A stretch of 64,000 nt of DNA from JANXAZ01 sp964504655 (GTDB lineage: Bacteria > Pseudomonadota > Alphaproteobacteria > Geminicoccales > Geminicoccaceae): NCBI GenBank assembly GCA_964504655.1, contig CAZDFD010000006.1:1-64000 (forward strand), written 5' to 3'. This document shows, piece after piece, positions 36,632 through 45,808 of this stretch. Below the pieces are notes generated by a model that was given only the letters and a program-made list of their open reading frames with translations, ran no database searches and had not been told where the DNA came from. Positions within the stretch are counted from its first letter, which is position 1. Each line of letters starts with the position of its first letter. Made by a program: the position numbers and the translations under genes.

Positions 36632-37954
36632 TCAGCCGCGCGGCCGCGCCGGCGGCCGGCCGACGCTCGTGTAGGCGAACCCGGCCCGCAGCACGCGCTC
36701 GGGGTCGAACACGTTGCGCAGGTCGACCAGCACCGGCCGGCGCACCAGGGTCCGGGCGCGCTCCAGGTCGAGGCCGCGGTACTGGTTCCACTCGGTCAGC
36801 AGCACCACGGCGTCGGCGCCGGTGAGCGCCTCGTAGGCGTCCTGGCACCAGTCGACCCCGGGCAGGAGCTTCTCGCCCTCGCGCCGACCCTCGGGATCGT
36901 GCACCCGGACCCGGGCGCCCTCGGCCTGCAGCGCCGGGACGATCACGAGGCTCGGGCTGTCGCGCATGTCGTCGGTGTTGGGCTTGAAGGTGACGCCCAG
37001 CACCGCCACGGTGCGGCCACCGATCTGGCCGCCCATGGCGTCGACGATCTTCTTGACCATCAGCCGCTTGCGCGCCTCGTTGACCTGCACGACCGTGTCG
37101 ACGACACGGAGCGCCACACCGTGCAGCTCGCCGGTGCGGAGCAGGGCCAAGGTGTCCTTGGGAAAGCAGGAGCCGCCGTAGCCGGGCCCGGCGTGCAGGA
37201 ACTTGCGGCCGATCCGGCCGTCGAGGCCGATGCCGCGGGCGACCTGCTGGACGTCGGCGCCGACCCGCTCGCACAGGTCGGCGATCTCGTTGATGAAGGT
37301 GATCTTGGTGGCGAGGAAGCTGTTGGTCGCGTACTTGATCAGCTCGGCGGTCTCGATGGTGGTGAACAGGATCGGGGTCTCGATCAGGTTCAATGGCCGG
37401 TAGAGCGCGGCGAGCTTGTCGCGCGCCGCCGCGGTCTCGACGCCGCACACCACGCGGTCCGGACGCAGGAAGTCCTCGATCGCCGAGCCCTCGCGCAGGA
37501 ATTCGGGGTTCGAGGCGACGTCGATCGCCAGATCCGGCCGCAGCTCCTCGAACAGCCGCTTGAGCCGGCGGCCGGTGCCGACCGGCACGGTCGACTTGGT
37601 CACCACGAGCGCCGGATGGTCGAGGAGCCGGGCGATCTCCTCGGCCGCGGCGAGCACGTAGGAGAGGTCGGCGTGGCCGTCGCCGCGCCGGGTCGGGGTG
37701 CCGACCGCGATGAAGATCGCGTCGGCGTCGGCGAGCGCCGGGCCGAGCGCGCTCGTGAAGCGCAGCCGGCCGGCCGCCCGGTGGCGGGCGACCAGGTCCT
37801 CGAGGCCGGGCTCGTAGATCGGGATCCGCCCGGCCTCGAGCAGGGCGATCTTCTCCTCCGCCTTGTCGACGCAGGTGACGTCGACCCCGAACTCGGCGAA
37901 GCAGGCGCCCGAGACGAGCCCGACATAGCCGGTGCCGATCATCGCGATGCGCAT
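36632..37954 (-). CDS. ugd: UDP-glucose 6-dehydrogenase
   Basis: 440 aa. NAD site MIGTGYVGLVSGACFAEFG at the start, FIAVGTPTRRGDG, SNPEFLREGSAI, and catalytic cysteine in GPGYGGSCFPKDT near residue 260, with the C-terminal VLGVTFKPNTDDMRDSPS. It oxidises UDP-glucose to UDP-glucuronate, implying a uronic-acid-containing (acidic) polysaccharide. It lies 21 nt downstream of galU and 26 nt upstream of pgm. Length and motifs are standard. UDP-ManNAc dehydrogenase is an alternative, but the neighbouring galU and galE favour UDP-glucose. Confidence 0.95.
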   Translation of the reverse strand: MRIAMIGTGYVGLVSGACFAEFGVDVTCVDKAEEKIALLEAGRIPIYEPGLEDLVARHRAAGRLRFTSALGPALADADAIFIAVGTPTRRGDGHADLSYVLAAAEEIARLLDHPALVVTKSTVPVGTGRRLKRLFEELRPDLAIDVASNPEFLREGSAIEDFLRPDRVVCGVETAAARDKLAALYRPLNLIETPILFTTIETAELIKYATNSFLATKITFINEIADLCERVGADVQQVARGIGLDGRIGRKFLHAGPGYGGSCFPKDTLALLRTGELHGVALRVVDTVVQVNEARKRLMVKKIVDAMGGQIGGRTVAVLGVTFKPNTDDMRDSPSLVIVPALQAEGARVRVHDPEGRREGEKLLPGVDWCQDAYEALTGADAVVLLTEWNQYRGLDLERARTLVRRPVLVDLRNVFDPERVLRAGFAYTSVGRPPARPRG

Positions 37955-37975
37955 CGAGGGGTCTCCGCAGGTCGC

Positions 37976-38842
37976 TCACAGATAGCGGGCGAGGTGGGCG
38001 CGCAGGGCCGGGCCGAGCTCCGGCCGCCGCGTCGCCAGCGCCACCACCGCCTCGAGGTAGCCGAGCTTGTCGCCGCAATCGAAGCGCCGGCCCTCGAAGC
38101 GCAGCCCGTGGAACGGCTGGCGGCCGATCAGCCTCGCCATCGCGTCGGTCAGCTGGATCTCGCCGCCGGCCCCGACCTCGTGCCGGGCGAGCGCGTCCAG
38201 CACCTCGGGCATGAGCACGTAGCGGCCGATCACCGCGAGCCGCGAGGGGGCGGTCTCCGGCCGCGGCTTCTCGACGAGGCCGCGGACCTCGACCACCCGG
38301 CCGTCGTCCGCGCCGGGCGCCACGATCCCGTAGCGCCCGGTCTGCTCGGCCGGGACCTCCATGACCGCGAGCACGTTGCCGCCGGTCCGCCGGTGCACCT
38401 CGAGCATCTGGGCGAGGCACGGCACCGGCGCATCGATCAGGTCGTCGACCAGCATCACGGCGAACGGCTCGCGGCCGACCAGGTGGCGCGCGCACCAGAC
38501 CGCGTGGCCGAGGCCCTTGGGCTCCTGCTGGCGGGTGTAGACGAGGTTGCCGGGCGCCGGGGTCTCCCGCCGCAGCGCCTCGAGCTCGGCCTCGCGGCCG
38601 CGCCGGGCGAGCGTGTCGAAGAGCTCGACCGCCCGGTCGAAATGGTCCTCGATCAGCGTCTTGCCGCGGCCGGTGACGAGCACGACCTGCTCGATCCCGG
38701 CTGCGAGCGCCTCCTCGACCGCGTACTGGATGAGCGGCTTGTCGACGACCGGCAGCATCTCCTTGGGCAGGACGCGCGTCGCCGGCAGCATCCGCGTGCC
38801 GAGCCCGGCCACCGGCAGCACGACCTTGCGCACGCTCGCCAT
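37976..38842 (-). CDS. galU: UTP-glucose-1-phosphate uridylyltransferase
   Basis: 288 aa. Nucleotidyltransferase signature VAGLGTRMLPATRVLPKEML with VVDKPLIQYAVEEA, then the FAVMLVDDLID metal site, GRYVLMPEVLDAL and LGYLEAVVALA. It forms UDP-glucose from glucose-1-phosphate and UTP, the shared precursor for Ugd and GalE. It appears to be the first gene of the galU-ugd-pgm unit. Upstream (38843-38937) is a short GC-rich gap with an AT-rich end near 38930. Confidence 0.96.
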   Translation of the reverse strand: MASVRKVVLPVAGLGTRMLPATRVLPKEMLPVVDKPLIQYAVEEALAAGIEQVVLVTGRGKTLIEDHFDRAVELFDTLARRGREAELEALRRETPAPGNLVYTRQQEPKGLGHAVWCARHLVGREPFAVMLVDDLIDAPVPCLAQMLEVHRRTGGNVLAVMEVPAEQTGRYGIVAPGADDGRVVEVRGLVEKPRPETAPSRLAVIGRYVLMPEVLDALARHEVGAGGEIQLTDAMARLIGRQPFHGLRFEGRRFDCGDKLGYLEAVVALATRRPELGPALRAHLARYL

Positions 38843-38937
38843 CGTCTCTCCTCGGCGCGACGGCCGGCGCCCCCGCCCGGGCCGGGCGGGCCCGAGCCCG
38901 CATGCCCGCGGCTTCTAGCGTCGGCTTCGTTAAGATT

Positions 38938-39663
38938 TCAACAACGGCCGGAGCCGCCCGGACGGCCGAGGAGCAGCTCCTTGGCGGCGTTGATCTGGGC
39001 GGCGAGGAAGGTGCTGCCGCCGTGGTCGGGGTGCAGCCGCGCCATCAGCCTGCGGTGGGCGGCGCGGATCGCCTCGGCATCGGCCTCGGGCCCGACGCCC
39101 AGGATCGCCCGGGCGGTGCGCTCGTCCATCGCGGCCGCCCCGGCGGCCGGCCCGCCGCCGGAATTCGTCCCGGCCGCCCGCCAGCCGGGCTCGCGGCGGT
39201 CGAGATAGGCCTCGAGCAGCGCCACCGAGGGCGGGTCGTCGCGCCGGGCGGTCGCGAGCAGGCCCAGGAGCTCGGCCCGGTCGAGCCCGTCCAGGCTTCG
39301 GCCGGCGAGCGGTCCGGTGCGCACCCGGCCGTCGAGCCGGCCACTGGCGCGGTCGAGCTCCATGACCAGGAGCTCGGTCTCGACCCGGGCGCTGCCGGCC
39401 GCACCCGCACCGCCCTCGAGCGGGTCGGCGCCGCGCCGGCCGCGGATCAGCGAGCGCAGCGCCATGCCGGCGGCCGCCAGCGTCACCGCCGCGAGCCCGT
39501 AGCGGCCGAGCAGGATCAGCCCGCTGCCGGCGAGCGCGCTGAACACCGCCACGAAGGTCCGCGCCGCCTGGGCGAGGTCGTTGGTCGAGACGCCCGCGAG
39601 CCAGCGGCCGGCGACCAGGAGGACGGCGAGCAGGGCCGCCCCGGCCGAGAGATAGGCCAGCAT
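38938..39663 (-). CDS. Membrane-anchored DnaJ-domain protein (DjlA-like in layout)
   Basis: 241 aa. Two or three N-terminal hydrophobic helices (residues ~1-70) are followed by a cytoplasmic segment LLVMELDRASGRLDGRVRTG and a C-terminal J domain at ~180-235 (ARAILGVGPEADAEAIRAAH, then the HPD motif in LMARLHPDHGG, FLAAQINAAKELLL). The HPD motif indicates it can stimulate an Hsp70 ATPase. This membrane-plus-terminal-J layout recurs in alphaproteobacteria with unknown clients. Its ATG shares one base with the VWA stop (TGATG), so the pair is coupled. Confidence 0.85.
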   Translation of the reverse strand: MLAYLSAGAALLAVLLVAGRWLAGVSTNDLAQAARTFVAVFSALAGSGLILLGRYGLAAVTLAAAGMALRSLIRGRRGADPLEGGAGAAGSARVETELLVMELDRASGRLDGRVRTGPLAGRSLDGLDRAELLGLLATARRDDPPSVALLEAYLDRREPGWRAAGTNSGGGPAAGAAAMDERTARAILGVGPEADAEAIRAAHRRLMARLHPDHGGSTFLAAQINAAKELLLGRPGGSGRC

Positions 39664-40358
39664 CAGCCGCGCACCTGCCCGGCCAGCAGCCGGACCGTGG
39701 CCGAGGGTCGCCGGCGCAGGTCCTCGAGGACGGCGGCACCGCCGGCCGCGTAGGCGGCGACCGCACCCAGGAGCTCGCGCAGCTGCTGCGGCGAGGCCCG
39801 GTCGAAGCGGCAGTAGGCGCCGCCGGTGAGCCGCGCGATCTCGCGCAGCGCCCGCTCCGCCCGGGCGTCGCCGCCCTCGTGGAAGACGAACACGCGCACC
39901 CCGCGGATACCGAGCTCACCCGCGAGCCCGGCGAGCTCGTCGACCTCCTCCTCGACCGCGTCGCCGATCAGCGCGAGCGCGCGGACCGGCCGCCGCCCGG
40001 CCTCGGCGACGGCGTGCCGGAGCACCCGGCGGATCTGCGTCTGCCCGGCCCGGCAGCGCACCCGGCTCATCAGATCGACCAGCGCGCGTGCCTCGGTCAC
40101 CCAGGCGCTCGCCTTGCACTCGTCGAAGCCGCGCCAGAACACGAGCTGCACCTCGAGGCCGCCGAGCCGCGCCGCCTCGACGAACATCTGGCCCTGCACC
40201 GCGCAGGCCTGGTCCCAGGTCGCCTCGCGCGAGGCGGTGGCGTCGATCGCCACGATCAGCCGGCCGCGCCCGGCGGCAGGCGCCGGCACCCGGCCAAGCT
40301 CCTCGAGGAACGCCTCGACCGCGCCGTTGCGCCGCTCGCTCAGCCCACGTCCGCTCAT
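39663..40358 (-). CDS. VWA-domain protein
   Basis: 231 aa. A von Willebrand A-type fold is indicated by LIVAIDATASREATWDQA (DxTxS MIDAS-like) near residue 33, QTQIRRVLRHAV, ALALIGDAVEEEVDELAGLA (second metal-site aspartate) and a C-terminal VFVFHEGGDARAERALREIA. No signal peptide or membrane segment, so it is probably cytoplasmic. Its stop overlaps the start of the DnaJ gene by one base. Function is unknown; the J-protein partnership suggests a protein-complex assembly role, which is inference only. Confidence 0.8.
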   Translation of the reverse strand: MSGRGLSERRNGAVEAFLEELGRVPAPAAGRGRLIVAIDATASREATWDQACAVQGQMFVEAARLGGLEVQLVFWRGFDECKASAWVTEARALVDLMSRVRCRAGQTQIRRVLRHAVAEAGRRPVRALALIGDAVEEEVDELAGLAGELGIRGVRVFVFHEGGDARAERALREIARLTGGAYCRFDRASPQQLRELLGAVAAYAAGGAAVLEDLRRRPSATVRLLAGQVRG

Positions 40359-40536
40359 GCTCGTTTATGTCGGCGCGCCGCGGCGCATGTCCAGCCTCGG
40401 CGGTACGGAGACGGGCGATGCGTCGAAGCTTCCCGCAATGATAGATTAGATAGGCATATTTGCTCGCTTTTCAGTTGACATCACGTGGACCCGGCCGGAC
40501 TCTCGCGACCCGACGACGCGCGCGGAGAAACCGAAC
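40359..40536. other. Divergent gap, AT-rich, between VWA and the binding-protein gene
   Basis: Positions 40440-40480 are unusually AT-rich (ATAGATTAGATAGGCATATT) and presumably hold promoters both ways. TTGACA at 40475-40480 reads toward the binding-protein gene, but no acceptable -10 lies 16-19 nt further. On the minus strand TATCAT (40444-40439) could serve as a -10 for the VWA gene. Confidence 0.4.
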
Positions 40537-42114
40537 ATGCACGCCCGCTGGCCGGTAGTCGCGACGGTGGCCCTGCTGCTCGCCGGGGGTGCCGCCCCGG
40601 CGCAGACGCTGCGCTTCTCCTTCCAGGGCGACGTCGGCACGCTCGACCCCTACGGCCTGAACGAGACCTTCACGCTCGGCTATCTGGGCAACGTCTACGA
40701 GGGGCTCACCACCCGCGGCCCCGATCTCGCGATCGAGCCCGGGCTCGCCGAGCGCTGGGAGATCCTGGCCAAGGACCGCTGGCGGTTCCATCTGCGCCAG
40801 GGGGTTCGGTTCCACGACGGCAGCCCGTTCACCGCCGACGACGTGCTGTTCTCGGCCGAGCGGGTGCGCCGGCCCACCTCCGATCTCAAGACCCGGCTCG
40901 CCACGGTCCGCGAGGTGGTCAAGGTCGACGACCACACCGTCGACTTCGTGACCGAGGTGCCCAACCCGATCCTGCACGCCGAGTGGGACACCTGGTACAT
41001 CATGGACCGCGAGTGGGCGGAGGCGAACGGCGCCACCGAGCCGGTCAACATCAAGGATCCGCGCTCGAGCTTCGCCAACTTCAACACCAACGGCACGGGG
41101 CCGTTCCGGGTGGTCTCGCGCCAGGCCGATGTGCGCACCGTGGCCGTGCGTCACCCGGGCTGGTGGGGCCGGGCGCCGGGCAACCTGCAGGAAGTGGTGC
41201 TGCAGCCGATCGCCAACGACGCCACCCGGGTCGCGGCGCTGCTCTCGGGCGAGCTCGACCTGATCCTCTCGCTGCCGATCCAGGACACCGACCGGATCGC
41301 CCGGACGCCCGGCGTCCGGGCGCTCACCGGGCCCGAACTGCGCACCATCTTCCTGGGCCTCGACCAGGCCCGGGACGAGCTCGCCTACGCCACCGTCAAG
41401 GGCCGCAATCCCTTCAAGGACCGCCGCGTGCGGCAGGCCCTCTACCAGGCGATCGACATCGAGGCGATCGCCAAAAAGGTGATGCGCGGCCAGTCGACGC
41501 CGAGCGCCGCCATGGTGGCCCCGGGCATCCAGGGCTTTCCCGCGGAGCTGCGGCGCTGGCCCCACGATCCGGCGGCGGCGCGCCGGCTGTTGGCCGAGGC
41601 CGGCTACCCGGACGGGTTCGGCGTCACCCTCGACTGCCCCAACGACCGCTACGTCAACGACGAGCAGATCTGCCAAGCGGTGGTCGGCATGCTCGGCCGG
41701 ATCGGGATCAAGGTCGGCCTCAACGCCCAGACCAAGTCGATCTACTTCGCCAAGGTCCTGGCCGCCGGCGGCTACGACACGAGCTTCTACCTCCTGGGGT
41801 GGACGCCGGGCAGCCTCGATTCCTGGAACGCACTGCACAACCTCGTGGTCACCCGCGACCGGAGCGGCGCCGGCGCCTTCAACCTCGGCGGCTACTCCAA
41901 CCCGCGCATCGACGCCCTCGCCCGCGAGGTCCTGACCGAGACCGACCTCGCCCGCCGCTCGGCCCTGATCGGCGAGGCCTGGCGGCTGCTGCACGAGGAC
42001 GTGGGCTACCTGCCGTTGCACCAGCAGGCGCTCGCCTGGGGCGTGCGCGACGGGATCGAGCTCGTGCAGCGGGCCGACAACCAGTTCCTCTGGCGCTGGG
42101 TCGTGAAGCGCTGA
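40537..42114 (+). CDS. ABC transporter substrate-binding protein, peptide/nickel family
   Basis: 525 aa. A Sec signal peptide (residues ~1-23, VVATVALLLAGGAAPAQT) leads to a family-5 extracellular solute-binding domain: GDVGTLDPYGLNETFTLGYL, LAERWEILAKDRWRFHLRQG, VRFHDGSPFTADDVLFSAER, GTGPFRVV and VRQALYQAIDIEAIAK. Periplasmic; typical ligands are oligopeptides, nickel or related amines or sugars. No permease or ATPase gene is in the window, so it is an orphan here and must use a transporter encoded elsewhere. Ligand unknown. Confidence 0.93.
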   Translation: MHARWPVVATVALLLAGGAAPAQTLRFSFQGDVGTLDPYGLNETFTLGYLGNVYEGLTTRGPDLAIEPGLAERWEILAKDRWRFHLRQGVRFHDGSPFTADDVLFSAERVRRPTSDLKTRLATVREVVKVDDHTVDFVTEVPNPILHAEWDTWYIMDREWAEANGATEPVNIKDPRSSFANFNTNGTGPFRVVSRQADVRTVAVRHPGWWGRAPGNLQEVVLQPIANDATRVAALLSGELDLILSLPIQDTDRIARTPGVRALTGPELRTIFLGLDQARDELAYATVKGRNPFKDRRVRQALYQAIDIEAIAKKVMRGQSTPSAAMVAPGIQGFPAELRRWPHDPAAARRLLAEAGYPDGFGVTLDCPNDRYVNDEQICQAVVGMLGRIGIKVGLNAQTKSIYFAKVLAAGGYDTSFYLLGWTPGSLDSWNALHNLVVTRDRSGAGAFNLGGYSNPRIDALAREVLTETDLARRSALIGEAWRLLHEDVGYLPLHQQALAWGVRDGIELVQRADNQFLWRWVVKR

Positions 42115-42167
42115 GCGTGGCGGCGCGGCCACTGGCAGGGATCCCGCCGACGCGGTAGTCTCGAACG

Positions 42168-43409
42168 ATGAACGCGCCCGAGCGTGGACGCTGGTTCGCG
42201 CCGTTGCTGATGTGCCACGAATGTGGCCTGGCCCAGACCGAGGGCCCGCTGGCCGGGCCCGGCCTCCTCAGCTGCGCGCGCTGCGGCGCCCTCCTGCGCC
42301 GCCACGCCCCGGGCTCGGTCGAGCGCGCGGTCCATCTCAACCTGGCGGCGCTGGTCCTGTTCGCGGTCGCCAACGCCCATCCGTTCCTGACCTTCGCCTT
42401 CGAGGGCCGCGGCCAGGTGGTGGTGCTGGCGAGCGGGGTCTTGCGCCTGTGGCAGGAAGGCATGCCGCTGTTGGCGCTGTGCGTGCTGGCCGCGAGCCTG
42501 CTCTTCCCGCTCGCCAAGATGCTCGCCACGCTCTGGGCGCTCGGGCCGCTCCTGCTCGGCCGCGAGGTGCCGGCCCAGCGGCTCGCGCTGCGCCTGGCCG
42601 ACCGCCTGCGCGCCTGGGCGATGCTGGACGTGTTCCTGCTCGCGGTGATCGTGTCCTGGGTCAAGATGGCCGACCTCGCCACCCTCGAGCCGGGTGTCGG
42701 GCTCTGGGCCTTCCTCGGCACGCTCCTGCTCGCCACGGCCGCCGACGCGACCCTCGACCACCACGACGTCTGGCAGCGCTTCGGCCGCCAGGCGACGCTC
42801 GCGACCCTGGCCGACCTGCCGGCGCGCCGGATCGCCTGCTGCCACGCCTGCGGGCAGGTGGCGGGGCTGGTCCGCGGCTCGACCCCCTGCCCGCGCTGCG
42901 GCGCGTCCCTGCACGCGCGCCGGCCGGCCGCGCTCGCCAGCTGCACCGCCTTCCTGGTCGCGGCGCTCGCCTTCTACCTCCCGGCCAACCTCCTGCCGGT
43001 GATGATCGTGACCTCGCTCGGCCGCAGCGAGCCGAGCACCATCCTGGGCGGGGTGGTGCTCCTGGTCGAGCACGGCATGATCCCGATCGCCCTCGTGGTG
43101 TTCACGGCGAGCGTGCTCGTGCCGGTCTTCAAGTTCCTGGCGCTCGGCCTGCTCGTGCTGAGCGCGGCGCGCGGCAGCGGCTGGCGGCGGCTCGAGCGGA
43201 CCCGTCTCTACCGGATCGTCGAGCTGGTCGGCCGCTGGTCGATGGTCGACGTGTTCGTGGTGGCGCTCCTGGTGGCGCTGGTCGATCTGGGGGCGCTCGC
43301 CACGATCGAGGCCGGGGCCGGCATCGGCGCCTTCGCCCTCACGGTGATCCTGACCATGCTGGCCTCGGCAAGCTTCGACCCGAGGCTGATCTGGGACGCG
43401 CGGCGATGA
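42168..43409 (+). CDS. pqiA: Paraquat-inducible protein A, two-domain
   Basis: 413 aa. Two PqiA modules, each opened by a zinc-ribbon-like cysteine pair: CHECGLAQTEGPLAGPGLLSC (with CARC) near residue 18 and CCHACGQVAGLVRGSTPC (CPRC) near residue 225, each followed by about four membrane helices. PqiA is the inner-membrane partner of the MCE protein PqiB in envelope lipid transport and stress resistance. It overlaps pqiB by ATGA. Length is close to E. coli PqiA (~417 aa). Confidence 0.93.
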   Translation: MNAPERGRWFAPLLMCHECGLAQTEGPLAGPGLLSCARCGALLRRHAPGSVERAVHLNLAALVLFAVANAHPFLTFAFEGRGQVVVLASGVLRLWQEGMPLLALCVLAASLLFPLAKMLATLWALGPLLLGREVPAQRLALRLADRLRAWAMLDVFLLAVIVSWVKMADLATLEPGVGLWAFLGTLLLATAADATLDHHDVWQRFGRQATLATLADLPARRIACCHACGQVAGLVRGSTPCPRCGASLHARRPAALASCTAFLVAALAFYLPANLLPVMIVTSLGRSEPSTILGGVVLLVEHGMIPIALVVFTASVLVPVFKFLALGLLVLSAARGSGWRRLERTRLYRIVELVGRWSMVDVFVVALLVALVDLGALATIEAGAGIGAFALTVILTMLASASFDPRLIWDARR

Positions 43410-45097
43410 CGGGCCTGCGGTCGACCGACACCGACCTCCTCGCCGGAGAGCTGCCCGAGGCGCGGCTGGAGACGCGGCGGCGGTCCGGGGTGGCGCTCGT
43501 TTGGCTGGTGCCGGTGGTGGCGATCCTGATCGCCGCCTGGATGGTCTATGTGAGCGTGCGCGACCGCGGCACCACGATCACCGTCTCCTTCGAGAGCGCC
43601 GAGGGCCTCGAGCCGGGCAAGACCAAGGTCAAGCACAAGGACGTGGCGCTCGGCACGGTCACCGGCGTGCGGCTCGCCCCGGATCTGGCGCGGATCCTGG
43701 TCTCCATCCAGATGGACGCGGGCGCCGAGGGGCTGCTGCACGAGGGCACGGCGTTCTGGATCGTCCGGCCGCGGATCGGCGCCGGCGGGGTGTCCGGCCT
43801 CTCGACCCTGATCTCGGGCGCCTTCATCGAGATCGACCCGGCCACGAGCGGCGCCGACCGCCGCGACTTCGTCGGGCTCGAGGAGCCGCCGCTGATCCGC
43901 TCCATGGCGCCCGGCACCCGCTTCGTGCTGCACGCCGAACGGCTCGGCGGACTGTCGCGCGGCGCGCCGATCTACCATCGCGGCGTCGAGGTCGGTCAGG
44001 TCCTGGGCTACCAGCTCGACACCGAGCAGCGGCGGATCTCGGTGCCGATCTTCGTGCAGGCGCCGCACGACCGGCTGGTGACGACCGCCACCCGGTTCTG
44101 GGACGCGAGCGGCGTGCGGGTCGGCACCGGCGCCGCCGGGATCGAGGTCCAGCTCGCCTCCCTCCAGTCGCTGCTCCTGGGCGGCATCGAGTTCGACGAC
44201 GCGCCGGGCGCCGTCGGCGCCACCCGGGCACCCGCCGAGACGGACTTCCCGCTCTACGACGACCGGGCGAGCGCGGTCCGCGCGAGCCTCACCAAGAAGC
44301 TGCCGATGCTGGTCGAGTTCGAGGGCGAGACCCGCGGCCTGCGGCCGGGTGCCGCGGTCGAGACCCGCGGTCTGCGCATCGGCACGGTGGGCGAGGTGCG
44401 CCTGGCTTGGCACGAGGGCACCAACGGCCTCGTCATCCAGGCGCTGATCGAGGTCGAGCCCGAGCGGGTGACCCCGATCGACGCCGAGACCGGCGCCGTG
44501 AGCCGCGCCCGGACCCTCGAGGAGCTGGTCGCCTCCGGCATGCGCGCCCAGCTCAGGACGGCGAGCCTGCTCACCGGCGAGCTCTATGTCGACCTCGACT
44601 TCCACCCCGAGGCGCCGGTCGTGGCGATGCGCACGGCGCGCGGCCTGCCGGTGGTACCCTCGGTGCCGACCGAGCTCGAGACCCTGAGCGCCTCCCTCTC
44701 GGGCGTGCTCGAGAAGGTCGCGGCGCTGCCGCTCGGCCCGCTCGTCGAGGAGCTGCGCGGCACGGTCCGAGCGATCGGCGACGTGACCCGCGGCCAGAAG
44801 ATGACGGCCGCGCTCGACAGCCTGGCTTCGACCCTCGACGCGTTGCAGCGGATCGCCGCCTCGGCCGAGGAGCAGACGCCCGGCCTGATGCGCAGCCTGC
44901 GCCAGGCCGCCGACCAGGCCCGCGACGGGGCCGCCGCGCTCGAGCAGCTCCTGGGCGCCGAATCGCGCACCCGCGCCGACCTCACGGGGCTCCTGCGCGA
45001 GGCCGCGGCCGCGGCCCGGGCGCTCAGGGGCTTCGCCGAGCTCCTGCAGCGCCACCCCGAGGCGCTCCTGCGCGGCCGCGCCGGAGGCGAGCGATGA
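43406..45097 (+). CDS. pqiB: PqiB, MCE-family lipid-transport protein
   Basis: 563 aa from ATG 43406. One N-terminal membrane helix (LVWLVPVVAILIAAWMVYV, residues ~32-50), then three MCE domains: the first begins TTITVSFESAEGLEPGKTKV, the second near residue 170 (RFVLHAERLGGLSRGAPIYH), the third near 290 (KKLPMLVEFEGETRGLRPGA). A long C-terminal helical segment follows, consistent with PqiB's periplasm-spanning needle. It forms a tunnel for lipids between inner and outer membranes. ATGA overlap upstream and downstream (pqiC at 45094). Confidence 0.93.
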   Translation: MTGLRSTDTDLLAGELPEARLETRRRSGVALVWLVPVVAILIAAWMVYVSVRDRGTTITVSFESAEGLEPGKTKVKHKDVALGTVTGVRLAPDLARILVSIQMDAGAEGLLHEGTAFWIVRPRIGAGGVSGLSTLISGAFIEIDPATSGADRRDFVGLEEPPLIRSMAPGTRFVLHAERLGGLSRGAPIYHRGVEVGQVLGYQLDTEQRRISVPIFVQAPHDRLVTTATRFWDASGVRVGTGAAGIEVQLASLQSLLLGGIEFDDAPGAVGATRAPAETDFPLYDDRASAVRASLTKKLPMLVEFEGETRGLRPGAAVETRGLRIGTVGEVRLAWHEGTNGLVIQALIEVEPERVTPIDAETGAVSRARTLEELVASGMRAQLRTASLLTGELYVDLDFHPEAPVVAMRTARGLPVVPSVPTELETLSASLSGVLEKVAALPLGPLVEELRGTVRAIGDVTRGQKMTAALDSLASTLDALQRIAASAEEQTPGLMRSLRQAADQARDGAAALEQLLGAESRTRADLTGLLREAAAAARALRGFAELLQRHPEALLRGRAGGER

Positions 45098-45801
45098 GCG
45101 GCACCCCGCCCCGCCCCGGGCCGCCTTGGCGCCGGCTGCCCCGCCGCCGGCTGCTCGCCGCCGCCTCGGGCCTGCCTCTCCTGGCCGCCTGCGCCGGCTC
45201 GCCGCCCACCCGCCTGCACCTCCTCGCGGTCGAGCCCGAGGGGCCGCTCGAGGGGGTCCGCCGCAGCCCGCCGATCGCCCTCGGCGTCGGCCCGCTCGAG
45301 GTGGTCGACTATCTCGAGCGGCCGGAGATCGTCACCCGGCGCGGCCGCACCTCCCTCGCCCTGGCCGAGCTCGACCGCTGGGGCGAGCGCTTCGAGGTGA
45401 TGTTCGGCCGGGTGCTGCGCGAGAGCCTGGCCCGGCTGCTCGCCACCGACGCCGTGGTCGAGCTGCCGACCGACCGCGACGTTCAGCCCGAGCTGCGGCT
45501 GGCCCTGCAGCTCCTGCGCTTCGAGGCCGAGGAGACCGGCGAGGTCGTGCTCGAGGCGCGTTGGCAGCTGCTCGGGCGGACCGGTGACCGGCCGCTGCGG
45601 CTCGAGCGCACGCGGGTGAGCGAACCGGTCGCGGTCGGCCCCGCCACCGACGGGATCGCCGCCGCGGGCGGGATGGAGGGCGTGGTGGCGGCGATGAGCC
45701 GGGCGCTCGGCGAGCTGGCGCGGCAACTCGCCGCGGCGGTCGCGGCCGAGGACCGGGCCCGCGCCCGGCGGCCGGCGGCGGCCCGCCCGACGGCCCGCTG
45801 A
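45094..45801 (+). CDS. pqiC: PqiC, ABC-type outer-membrane lipoprotein
   Basis: 235 aa from ATG 45094. An RR-containing N-terminus leads to lipobox LPLLAACAG (cysteine near residue 32), then the PqiC/YmbA domain: LHLLAVEPEGPLEG, IALGVGPLEVVDYLERPEIV, LDRWGERFEVMFGRVLRESL. It anchors to the inner leaflet of the outer membrane and docks the PqiB needle. The gene ends with an Arg/Ala-rich tail. It completes a pqiABC operon; the next start is 8 nt downstream. Confidence 0.9.
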   Translation: MSGTPPRPGPPWRRLPRRRLLAAASGLPLLAACAGSPPTRLHLLAVEPEGPLEGVRRSPPIALGVGPLEVVDYLERPEIVTRRGRTSLALAELDRWGERFEVMFGRVLRESLARLLATDAVVELPTDRDVQPELRLALQLLRFEAEETGEVVLEARWQLLGRTGDRPLRLERTRVSEPVAVGPATDGIAAAGGMEGVVAAMSRALGELARQLAAAVAAEDRARARRPAAARPTAR

Positions 45802-45808
45802 GGCGGCC

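Noticed and set aside
40475..40480. TTGACA as the -35 of the binding-protein gene
   Set aside because: No -10-like sequence at 16-19 nt downstream, so only noted in the gap entry.
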